Shown here: one piece after another, positions 1-7,218 of the stretch
Numbering within the stretch: the stretch's first letter is position 1
Layout: each line of letters starts with the position of its first letter
Assembly: GCF_014199435.1 (NCBI RefSeq)
Contig: NZ_JACIJP010000001.1
Location: 1 to 64,000 of the forward strand
Direction of reading: 5' to 3'
Length of the DNA: 64,000 nucleotides
Origin: Sphingobium subterraneum
GTDB taxonomy: Bacteria > Pseudomonadota > Alphaproteobacteria > Sphingomonadales > Sphingomonadaceae
Program-made: the position numbers and the translations under genes
Notes under the pieces: model-generated
Database searches by the model: none
Seen by the model: the letters and a program-made list of their open reading frames with translations, nothing else
What the model was told of the DNA's origin: nothing

Positions 1-95
1 AAAATCCAGCCGGCTGCTTAAACCATCGAAATGAGGGGTCCCTTTTAGACGCCGATCACCCCGCTAACGGGGTCCTTTTTGCACGCCGATCCACA
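1..95. mobile_element. Terminal end of an insertion sequence, IS21-like
   Basis: Two copies of a ~25-base repeat lie at about 35-60 and 69-93, both of the form GGGGTCC-TTTT-ACGCCGATC, spaced 34 bases apart. Several non-identical repeats inside the terminus are typical of IS21-family ends. Read on the minus strand the element would begin TGTGGATCGGCGTGC at 95, which fits the TG...CA termini of that family. It abuts the coding sequence of a TonB-dependent receptor that loses similarity exactly here. The transposase genes (istA/istB) would lie left of the window, so the family assignment is inferred from the end alone. Confidence 0.5.
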
Positions 96-339
96 GACCA
101 ACTCGATTGATCGATTCGCTACGCTTTTGGGCTGTGACGATTATTTCACCGATCTCGGAGTCGTCGGTCGAAACGGTGGGAGAAGCATTGGAGTTCGCCG
201 TACTTTGTGCTGCGGCTGAACCGCTTTCAGTGTCGTTGCGCGGACCGTTTGCCCACGCGCTCCCGCTGGAAATTAATGACAGTGCGATGGCACTCACAGT
301 ATGCGCGTAGTGAAGTGACCCAACCCTCTTTAGCATCAT
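64..339 (-). pseudogene. TonB-dependent receptor, N-terminal fragment cut by an insertion sequence
   Basis: The frame starts with a signal peptide (positive MLKR start, hydrophobic core, SAWA cleavage region), then a Ser/Ala/Asn-rich linker and the hallmark TonB-box/plug start GEIIVTAQKRSESINRVG. After that the reading runs into the IS terminal repeat (downstream of base 95) and stops. The family normally has 700-1000 residues, so only about 80 remain and the beta-barrel is gone. An ATGATG start at 339 is preceded by a good GAGGGAG ribosome-binding site, so the promoter and leader may still be active. The original substrate cannot be told. Being divergent from the oxidoreductase at 894, it may once have served as its uptake receptor. 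Confidence 0.75.
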
Positions 340-539
340 CTTCTCCCTCTATATTTTTGGTGTTTAGCGCCACTTTATGTGGTCGTGAGCAGGTACTCCG
401 GCGCTCGTTAGCATGGGGCGTGTGCACTCAATAGAGAGGGCATACTATGGTTGCGATAGGCGCTCCCTATGTGGCCCGCTGCCGCTTTGGTCTACCGGCA
501 TAAGCTCATTCTGTCTGGCCCAGCGTCTTGTGCGAATTT

Positions 540-555
540 GACACAAATGTGTGTC
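540..555. promoter_or_regulatory. Perfect dyad GACACA-AATG-TGTGTC, operator-like
   Basis: Six-base perfect arms with a four-base spacer sit in the divergent region between the receptor fragment and the oxidoreductase. The left arm overlaps a TTGACA (538-543) that would be a perfect -35 hexamer, although no good -10 follows at 16-18 bases. Size and symmetry fit a dimeric repressor site; no regulator can be assigned. Confidence 0.35.
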
Positions 556-690
556 TTAACCACTTGAATTTGTGCCATTAATTTTATTGGCGTGAAGGTG
601 CGAGGGATGACGGAAACGGCCTGGGAATGAGGTTTGTTAGAGGCTGTGGCGGGTGATGGAACGGCAGGTGATGGCTGGTTCGGAAGAACA

Positions 691-782
691 GTCGGCGTAC
701 CTTCGGCTGAGATCAGCGACGCGACTTATACACCTGGCGCAAGACGTTTGGCGGCATGAGCCCGTCCAAGCTTGCCGATGCC
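691..782 (+). pseudogene. IS3-family transposase OrfA relic, frameshifted
   Basis: Translating from 691 gives ...AEISDATY and, after a -1 shift at 729, YTWRKTFGGMSPSKLADA. Joined, this reads as the conserved helix-turn-helix stretch of IS3-family OrfA proteins (consensus like ISDATYYTWRKKYGGMSPSEL). Upstream and downstream parts are not recognisable, so this is an old fragment of roughly 30 codons. Confidence 0.6.
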
Positions 783-893
783 CCGCCATGGCACGCTAAA
801 AGCCCCATAGTACTGACCTATATCTCGTTTTGGCCCGGCTTAAGCTATTCCAAGCTGCATAAGGGGTTGCGGCCCAATTGACTGGAATTGCCA

Positions 894-2930
894 ATGAGCG
901 ATCAAGATGTCAGGTTTTCGGACGTACTCGTCGTCGGAGGTACGGCCGCAGGCTGCGCAGCGGCAATAGCAGCCGCCCGTGAGGGAGCTTCCGTTACAGT
1001 TTTGGAACCAACCGCCTCCATCGGAGGCGTGACAGCTAATGGGGTCCACTGCTTCGACACAGGCTCGCTACAGGCATTGAGCGGTATCGCAGAGGAATTC
1101 ATCCGCCGCGTGGTTTCATACTATCAAAACGCGGGCATCGATCTCTCCATGATCGATAGCAAGTCGGATATATTCTGGGAATTTCACGTTGCCGAAAAAA
1201 TATGGCGTGAGATGATAGCTGAACATTCGGCTATCACGTTCATCAATGGTGCCGTGCCCGTCGGCGTTAAACTGGAAAATCGCAGAATTCTCGGCGTAAA
1301 CTGGGAGCGGGCGATTGACGCTGTCGGCAATCTCCCTTCCTTTCCCGCGGAAGAGCCGGTTTGCGAATATGCGACGACGGTCATTGACGCAACATATGAG
1401 GGCGATGTTGCATCATGGTCGGGGGCCCGCTTCGATCTTGGGCGCGAGGGACGATCACGGGAGGAACCTCACGCCGGAATCATCCATACGACAACCCACG
1501 AGCGTGACATACATCCCAGCGGCTTTCTTCCCTCAACGATTTTGCCGGGTAGTACCGGCGAAGGGGATAATGCCCTCATGGCGTTCACATGCCGTCTTAG
1601 CTTGCGCTATCGTGCGGAAAACTACAGACAGCATCTGCTGCAGCGTCCCGCCGATTATGATCCTGATCGCTACAGCTGGTCTCCCCCGCCGTTTGTCGCT
1701 CTGGGTAAACCCCAGTTTGGAACTGCTCTCATCCCGACAGTCGCTGGCAAGATGCTGACCAATCAGCGGTACAGGGGCGACGATCTGCTCGACGGAAACC
1801 GGGCCTATATATTAGCGGATCCTCGCGCCCGCATGCCGTTGCGGAAGCGTTTCTTCGATCATGCACTGGGTTTTCTGCATTTTATTCAAAATGAAGGAGG
1901 AATGCCCCAGCTTGGGCTTGCGGACGACGAATATCCCGGTAACGGCCACGTACCTCACAATATTTATGTCCGTGAGGGTCGGCGATTTCGCGGATACGCC
2001 CGGATGACGGAATCTGATGTCAATCCGTATATCACAGGCCAGGGACCACGTCCGCCCTTGAAACAGGACTCGATCGCGATTGGTGACTGGGCAATCGAGA
2101 GCAGGCGCTGCAGCGACCATTGCGCTCCTGAGACTGGCACATATGACGGGTCGATGTTTATTCGCGCGCTCCGCTCCCCATACCAGGTTCCCATGGGATG
2201 CCTCGTGCCTGAAGATGTCGACAATTTGCTGGTGACCACCACGATTTCGGCGAGTCATGTTGCGTTCTGCGCACTCAGAGTTGAGGCCTTATGGACGGAA
2301 ACCGGCACGGCGGCGGGCATCGCGGCGGCCCTCGCGGCAAGATATGGCTGCCGCGTTATCGATACTTCGGTGTATGAGATCCAGAAGCTGATGCTCCAGA
2401 TGAAATGCAAGCTGACATATTTCAGTGATGTCGAGGCAGAGCATCCGAGCTTTGAGGCCATCCAATCCATGGCACTGAAAGGCTTCGTTCCTTGCGACGG
2501 GAAATACAGATTTTTCCCGGAGCGCAATGCGACATGGTTCGATCTTCTCGAAGGCGCGGTTCTCGCTTTCGATGTGCCAATCAGCGTAACAGGATTGCAT
2601 TTTGAACATATTGAGCCAGGTGATCCCGCATTTCGTTACGCGGAAAGTCTGTATGACGCCGCCAGCCGGGCCGGTATCGAGCTGTTCCCCAACATGCGCC
2701 ACCCTGTCATTGATGCACCTGCCGATCATCTGCGGCCGGAGGCGCGCGTTCGCTGGATATCAATTGATATTGACGGTCTCATCAGCCGGGGTGAGGCGGC
2801 ACAGTTTTTGGCCCGGTTGCGACAGGCTATGGGCCTGATTGCCTCTCCGAAGTTAAATGAGGGAGCGTCGTGCTTCCCCATCACGCGAGCGGAGTTGTGC
2901 GTCTTGCTGATAGACAGCTGCAGCGAGTGA
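894..2930 (+). CDS. FAD-dependent oxidoreductase (FAD_oxidored family)
   Basis: A 678-residue protein with an N-terminal dinucleotide-binding motif VLVVGGTAAGCAAA (about residues 12-25) followed by VTVLEP and IGGVTANG, as in the FAD_oxidored family (PF12831) of large flavoproteins. A late segment, LLVTTTISASHVAFCALRVE..TGTAAGIAAALA, fits the second FAD-contact region of the same family. The substrate cannot be read from the sequence; relatives act on sugars, steroids and other cyclic compounds. I take ATG at 894; a TTG two codons upstream (888) is possible. It is the first gene of the accessory island and is followed on the same strand by a cupin, which suggests a catabolic pair. No signal peptide is apparent. 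Confidence 0.75.
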   Translation: MSDQDVRFSDVLVVGGTAAGCAAAIAAAREGASVTVLEPTASIGGVTANGVHCFDTGSLQALSGIAEEFIRRVVSYYQNAGIDLSMIDSKSDIFWEFHVAEKIWREMIAEHSAITFINGAVPVGVKLENRRILGVNWERAIDAVGNLPSFPAEEPVCEYATTVIDATYEGDVASWSGARFDLGREGRSREEPHAGIIHTTTHERDIHPSGFLPSTILPGSTGEGDNALMAFTCRLSLRYRAENYRQHLLQRPADYDPDRYSWSPPPFVALGKPQFGTALIPTVAGKMLTNQRYRGDDLLDGNRAYILADPRARMPLRKRFFDHALGFLHFIQNEGGMPQLGLADDEYPGNGHVPHNIYVREGRRFRGYARMTESDVNPYITGQGPRPPLKQDSIAIGDWAIESRRCSDHCAPETGTYDGSMFIRALRSPYQVPMGCLVPEDVDNLLVTTTISASHVAFCALRVEALWTETGTAAGIAAALAARYGCRVIDTSVYEIQKLMLQMKCKLTYFSDVEAEHPSFEAIQSMALKGFVPCDGKYRFFPERNATWFDLLEGAVLAFDVPISVTGLHFEHIEPGDPAFRYAESLYDAASRAGIELFPNMRHPVIDAPADHLRPEARVRWISIDIDGLISRGEAAQFLARLRQAMGLIASPKLNEGASCFPITRAELCVLLIDSCSE

Positions 2931-3150
2931 GAGTGGTCGGGCGCGCGACCCTCACGCGGTCCGTGCTGAGAGCAGAAAGACGGGTTCACATTCTATCAGC
3001 ATGTCGTGGAGTATCGGTCGCTCCTATGGGATCCGAAGGACCGTAGCTCCGCTGGCTTCCCAAGCAAAAGCAAAAACTTAAGAGTGCACATGGGCGGCAA
3101 ATCTGCACGTCGATTGATGAGCCCATTCCAAGTTTCAGGAGCGCTGATCC

Positions 3151-3552
3151 ATGACACCCGTAGATTCCGTGCACCAGTTGAACCGTGCACGTCATTTCAC
3201 CTGGAAGGATCGACCCGAAGAAATCGTTCTTGGCACGATAACACGCAAATTCGTTACAAGTGAACGGATCATGATCGGCGAGGTGCGATTTAAGAAGGGC
3301 GATCAAGTTCCTGTTCACTCACACCCGAATGAGCAATTTACGCACGTCGTCCAAGGCCGATTACGTTTTTTTGTTGCGGATGCGGAGATCGACGTTTCAG
3401 CGGGAGAGCTGATATTTATTCCGTCCGGTGTCGACCACAGCGTTCACGCCTTGGAAGACACGCTTGAGTACGACGTATTCACTCCTCCTCGATCCGACTG
3501 GATTGCTCAAGACAGCAACTTTTTTTCCAAAGGGCCAGCCAGACGCTTGTGA
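3151..3552 (+). CDS. Small cupin-domain protein
   Basis: A single-domain cupin of 133 residues. Motif 1 is visible as VPVHSHPNEQFTHVVQGRLRF (metal ligands His-Ser-His and Glu, about residues 55-76) and motif 2 as GELIFIPSGVDHSVHALED. These residues would form a mononuclear metal site. Proteins of this size act as isomerases, dioxygenases or sensors in catabolic clusters. It is 220 bases downstream of the FAD oxidoreductase on the same strand, and an AT-rich stretch at about 3590-3690 separates it from the convergent hydrolase gene. The specific reaction is unknown. Confidence 0.75.
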   Translation: MTPVDSVHQLNRARHFTWKDRPEEIVLGTITRKFVTSERIMIGEVRFKKGDQVPVHSHPNEQFTHVVQGRLRFFVADAEIDVSAGELIFIPSGVDHSVHALEDTLEYDVFTPPRSDWIAQDSNFFSKGPARRL

Positions 3553-3679
3553 CACGCAGCAGAGCCGGCAATGTTGAAAACGCGGTGACTGAGGTTATCT
3601 CGAACTATACTTTATATCGAAGATAAATATTCATAATGATGCTACGTTTTATTCACGTACAAAAAACTATTATAGAAAA

Positions 3680-4531
3680 TCATTTTACATAATCATCGAA
3701 TGGTTTTTGGTCCGCAGGATCATGTTGAATGATCAATTTGGCACCTTGACGGACGAGACCCTCGATCCGGTTGAGAGATGCCAGCGTCTGAGCCCTATCA
3801 ACATTGACCGGCGGGATCCCTTGCTGACCATGGAAATGTACTGCATCCCCGCTGAGCACGACGTTCTTGCTTGGCGACAGCCGGACCAGGAGACCATGGT
3901 TCCCCGGCGTGTGGCCGGGCAGCGCGATCATAATTACGGAACCGTCCCCGAAAACGTCCCGATCACCTTCTACCGGATCCAACTTGCCGCCTCCCTTGAG
4001 CCAGTGCGCCAAGGGCGAGGGATCCACATAAAAGGGTGGCTCCTGCTGCTTCAGTCGCTCGATATCTTCTTTGCCCAAAAGAAGGCGCGCATCTGGAAAG
4101 CTTCCTGCTTGCCCGGTATGATCAATATGATCGTGGCTCAGGCCCAGGATCGAAACGTCCGAAGCCTTGAAGCCCAGCTTTTTGATCTGGTCGACAATAG
4201 GTATGCGTAACGCGGCGCTCAGCGGTTCGCTCGTGTTCAGATCTTTTCCGAGATAGCTTGTCGGATACCCTGCATCCCACAGCATGAGATCCTTGCCATG
4301 CTGAATTAGATAGCAATTATCCGCAAAAGTCCTTCGCTCGCCGGGATAAGCGAAGGTATCGGAAAAAGCATTGGTCGCAACATTAAACGAGCCGCAGTCC
4401 AACCTCCACATATGAATCCGGGGTGAACCTGCGAAGGCAGGTGTCCAGAAATATCCAATGCCGAGTGCCAACGCAGCTATCACGCAATAACCTGCGGTTA
4501 ATCCCCACCGAAATGCACGCAAAACTTTCAT
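3680..4531 (-). CDS. MBL-fold metallo-hydrolase, N-acyl-homoserine-lactonase-like, exported
   Basis: A 283-residue metallo-beta-lactamase-fold enzyme. The zinc motif HxHxDH appears as LSHDHIDHTG, followed by PGHTPGNHGLLV and SGDAVHFHG for the remaining metal ligands, and IIQHDPAD near the end. The N-terminus has a hydrophobic segment (GYCVIAALALGIGYFW) that looks like a signal peptide or anchor, so the enzyme probably acts in the periplasm. The layout resembles AttM/AiiA-type lactonases, but many relatives hydrolyse other lactones or esters, so quorum quenching is only one option. Its start overlaps the stop of the NTF2-like gene by four bases, implying translational coupling. Confidence 0.75.
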   Translation of the reverse strand: MKVLRAFRWGLTAGYCVIAALALGIGYFWTPAFAGSPRIHMWRLDCGSFNVATNAFSDTFAYPGERRTFADNCYLIQHGKDLMLWDAGYPTSYLGKDLNTSEPLSAALRIPIVDQIKKLGFKASDVSILGLSHDHIDHTGQAGSFPDARLLLGKEDIERLKQQEPPFYVDPSPLAHWLKGGGKLDPVEGDRDVFGDGSVIMIALPGHTPGNHGLLVRLSPSKNVVLSGDAVHFHGQQGIPPVNVDRAQTLASLNRIEGLVRQGAKLIIQHDPADQKPFDDYVK

Positions 4532-4941
4532 GCGACCTCCGCAAAATCAGTCCAGACGCGCTCGAATGCGCTCATGTCCAGCACGGTCGTAAGACGAACA
4601 ACGCGCCCACTCTGAAGTGTGCTGAAAAATGCGTAATTATTGCTGTAGGTCTCCCCGTTCTGCAGCGGCGCCCGACCACTCCAAAGAATTGCAACCTCAT
4701 CGCCCTGCGCTATGATCTTGTGCAGGGTCGGAACGATCGGACCTTTTAAGCGGCTCATAAAGGGCGTGACGATGTCGCGCAGAAATTGGTCGCGCCCGTT
4801 ATAGGTCCCAGCGTGAGGGGTCGTACCGGAGATAGTGCAAACGGCTTCGTCCGCCAGCAGGTCAAAGAAGCTGCTCAACCCCGCCGCCCATTGCGCGAAA
4901 ATGTCTTCGATCAGCGCGCGGTTTCGATCCGCAGTGGTCAT
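4528..4941 (-). CDS. NTF2-like/SnoaL-type small protein
   Basis: A 137-residue protein of the NTF2-like fold (SnoaL / ketosteroid-isomerase-like). Seen features are the N-terminal helix NRALIEDIFAQWAAGLSSFFDLLADEAVCTISG, the loop TYNGRDQFLRDIV, and strands around GDEVAILWSGRAPLQNGETYSNNYAFF. Such proteins isomerise or dehydrate small cyclic substrates, or bind them. It is the first gene of a two-gene operon with the MBL hydrolase and is divergent from the LysR gene, which probably regulates it. Confidence 0.7.
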   Translation of the reverse strand: MTTADRNRALIEDIFAQWAAGLSSFFDLLADEAVCTISGTTPHAGTYNGRDQFLRDIVTPFMSRLKGPIVPTLHKIIAQGDEVAILWSGRAPLQNGETYSNNYAFFSTLQSGRVVRLTTVLDMSAFERVWTDFAEVA

Positions 4942-5039
4942 TTATGGCTCCATTTCCATCACGGCTGGATAAATAGAGCGCTATCGATTATACGACTATG
5001 GACCATTTTTGGAATTAATATTTCGGAAACTGCACTATA
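4942..5039. promoter_or_regulatory. Divergent promoter region between the NTF2-like operon and its LysR regulator
   Basis: A 98-base AT-rich gap between divergent starts. Visible elements are ATAG-AGCG-CTAT (about 4974-4985) and ATTATACGACTAT just after it, both compatible with LysR-type T-N11-A boxes. This is the classic layout for a LysR regulator controlling its divergent neighbour. No site was demonstrated. Confidence 0.35.
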
Positions 5040-5927
5040 ATGCGCGGCAGAGAATTTGCGGAGTTGCACGCCTTCGTTATCGTCGCAGAACTGGGCAGCT
5101 TTGCCCGGGCCGCGGAGCGCCTGCGGATGGCTCCATCCACGCTGAGCCAGACGATCCGACAGTTGGAGGATCGGCTTGGCGTGCTACTGTTTGAGCGGAC
5201 AACCCGGAGGGTTTCGATAACCGCAGCAGGAACCCGGCTCATTAACCGTTTCCGACCCGCTCTAGAAGAAATGAATGCCGCTCTCGACGATGCCCGGGAC
5301 ACCGAAGCGGTACCGAGCGGCCTCGTCCGTATCCATGTTCCGCGGCAGCCCTTCCGCCTTCACGTCCAGCCACACCTGGGAAGGTTTCACAGACTGTTCC
5401 CGGATATCCGGCTTGATATTACCGTGGACGATGCGCCGGTCCATCTCATTTCGGCGGGATACGACCTCACGATCCAACGCGCCGAATGGATTGATGACCG
5501 CATGGCCGCTGTGGATCTGGGCGGCGAAATTCGAAACGTCGTGGTCGCGTCGAAAGGATATTTATCTGAAATGGGCGCACCAGAAACGCCCGACGACCTC
5601 ACGAACCACCGTTGTATCCATTGGCGCCGATCAGGATTTGCAGAACCATTTCAGTGGCAATTCTGGATAAATGATCGTTGGCGCATAATTGAAGTTAGCG
5701 GACCGCTGGTCGTATCGGAGTGTGAAATCGGAGTTCAAGCCGCACGGGATGATATTGGCCTTGCGTTTGTCACCGAAAGTGCAGCGTACAAGCACATCGC
5801 CGCTCGAGAACTGGTTCTGCTGCTGGAACCATTTCTGCCGTTCTCTCCGGGATGGAAAATTTGTCACCGTAAAGACAGCTTTCAGACCGCGGCCTCGAAG
5901 GCGTTTACCGAATTCCTGGTCGCATAA
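5040..5927 (+). CDS. LysR-family transcriptional regulator
   Basis: A 295-residue LysR regulator. The N-terminal winged helix-turn-helix is clear (FARAAERLRMAPSTLSQTIRQLEDRLGVLLFERTTRRVSIT, cited here only as residues about 21-62), followed by a linker helix and a substrate-binding domain with ISAGYDLTIQRAEW and the C-terminal EIGVQAARDDIGLAFVTESA. Length is normal for the family. It is divergent from the NTF2-like/MBL operon and probably controls it with a small-molecule inducer related to the cluster substrate. Confidence 0.85.
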   Translation: MRGREFAELHAFVIVAELGSFARAAERLRMAPSTLSQTIRQLEDRLGVLLFERTTRRVSITAAGTRLINRFRPALEEMNAALDDARDTEAVPSGLVRIHVPRQPFRLHVQPHLGRFHRLFPDIRLDITVDDAPVHLISAGYDLTIQRAEWIDDRMAAVDLGGEIRNVVVASKGYLSEMGAPETPDDLTNHRCIHWRRSGFAEPFQWQFWINDRWRIIEVSGPLVVSECEIGVQAARDDIGLAFVTESAAYKHIAARELVLLLEPFLPFSPGWKICHRKDSFQTAASKAFTEFLVA

Positions 5928-5991
5928 TTCCGCGGAAGGCGAATGATCCGGCGATTTCGACACACGTTCTTTGCACCCGAGAACGCGCGCG

Positions 5992-6372
5992 CTATTTACA
6001 GTCGCCTTGATATTCTACCCCCGTGTTCGCTTCATCTACGACGAAAAGTCTGGTTTTTGTCCGGTCCTGAAATTTTTCTTCGTCCACCAGGATTTCGGCA
6101 TTATTCTCGGGAAGACTAAATATTCTGGCCATTTCGGATGGCCCGTTCTCGTCCTTAAAATAAAACTCCGTGATCGCGTCATATCCATCATCCAGAAAAT
6201 TATCTTCCGGCTGATACTCGACCAAATTATAAGGGTAGTTGCGGACATATTTTACGAGCAGATGTCCCACCATTCGTTGCGCCATCGGAGCGTGATAGGT
6301 CTCATAATGATGACGAAATTGCTCTCGGGACACTCCCGGCTTTCTTTTTATCAATGCTACAACTTTGGGCAT
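5992..6372 (-). CDS. EthD-domain protein
   Basis: About 126 residues from ATG at 6372, which has GGAG seven bases upstream; a longer frame to 6405 is less likely. The start MPKVVALIKRKPGVSREQFRHHYETYHAP is the EthD signature (first strand, then a helix with HYE-x-HAP), and the rest (EYQPEDN, DAITEFYFKDE) fits a ferredoxin-like dimeric alpha-beta barrel. EthD-type proteins accompany monooxygenases and degradation pathways, where they act as small isomerases, decarboxylases or accessory factors. It closes the catabolic cluster, convergent with the LysR gene. Confidence 0.75.
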   Translation of the reverse strand: MPKVVALIKRKPGVSREQFRHHYETYHAPMAQRMVGHLLVKYVRNYPYNLVEYQPEDNFLDDGYDAITEFYFKDENGPSEMARIFSLPENNAEILVDEEKFQDRTKTRLFVVDEANTGVEYQGDCK

Positions 6373-6502
6373 CCGCGATCTCCACGCGCACGCTCTCTTT
6401 GGCATACGCTAACAATGAGAGAAAACCACAACCGGGGCCCTTTGCAAATCGCGAGCTACGCATGCCTTTTTTCGTCATAGGCCTACCCTATGCCACGACG
6501 GG

Positions 6503-7177
6503 AGCTCGTGGCTCATTGATCAGAGCCAGAAGATGACGATTGCTTCGAGGGCAATGGCCGACAGGAAGGCGATAGGGCATCTGTCGAAGCGCTTTAATAC
6601 GACCAAACATAATCTCGATCCTGTTTCGGCGCTTGTCGTATTTGATGGCTTTGTTCTGGGACTTCCGGTTTGGGATGGAGGGCCTGATAACTTTTTCATG
6701 CAAGGCCTCACGAACGAGCCAGCATTATCGCCCGTTTGCCAGTAACCATCGTGCCCTGGGGAATTATCAAGAAACGCAGCCGCGCCCGTATAGCCGCTGA
6801 CCTGGGCCGCCGTCATGAAGAAGCTCTTGGGGCGACCATTCGCATCGGTAACGGCATGCAACTTCGTGTTCATACCGTCCTTTGTCCGTCCGATCAGTCG
6901 TCCCGGCTCTCCCTTTTAGTCGCAGGCCGAAAGCTGTACGGTGCGGCTTGAGAAAATTCGCATCGATCATGATCGTCTTGCGATCCGGAGCCTGAGGCGT
7001 AGCGAGACCCTGCATTATCCGGATGAAGACACCCTTGTCCACTCAGCGGATCAGCGATTGTAAAGTGTCTTTGCCGGGCCGTATCCCTTTGGCGCATGGC
7101 ACCATCCGAGTCATCTGCTCGTCCGTCAGCCAAAGCAAATCACGGCCATCATCTCCCATGAATGGGTCCCGACCCTA
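6503..7177 (-). mobile_element. Degenerate IS5-family (IS427-like) insertion sequence
   Basis: A ~0.67 kb element. The right edge GGTCGGGACCCATTCAT (minus strand, about 7158-7177) and the left edge GCTCGTGGCTCATTGAT (about 6504-6520) are imperfect inverted repeats that agree at roughly 12 of 19 aligned positions. The interior encodes broken pieces of an IS427-type transposase. I could not find a clear target duplication. It separates the accessory island from the acyl-CoA ligase gene and lies almost on that gene's start. Confidence 0.65.
6520..7133 (-). pseudogene. IS5-family transposase, multiply frameshifted
   Basis: Fragments in all three minus-strand frames belong to one protein: VDKGVFIRIMQGLATPQAPD and TIMIDANFLKPHRTA (first part, about 6900-7042), MNTKLHAVTDANGRP and SFFMTAAQVSGYTGAAAFLD (middle, about 6780-6873), NRIEIMFGRIK (about 6600-6635), and the end RFDRCPIAFLSAIALEAIVIFWL. 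IS427-type elements use one programmed frameshift, but here several shifts and deletions interrupt the gene, so no active transposase is expected. Confidence 0.75.
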
Positions 7178-7218
7178 ATCCCATTGCCTGTGCACGTGGT
7201 TGGTTTACACTGCGGCCG

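Larger units (their letters stand above)
340..893. other. Intergenic region with promoter-like signals and transposase debris
   Basis: This 554-base stretch separates the truncated receptor from the FAD oxidoreductase. It holds the dyad at 540-555, AT-rich promoter-like sequence around 560-595, and a frameshifted IS3-type transposase relic at about 691-782. I see no intact gene in it. Confidence 0.6.
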
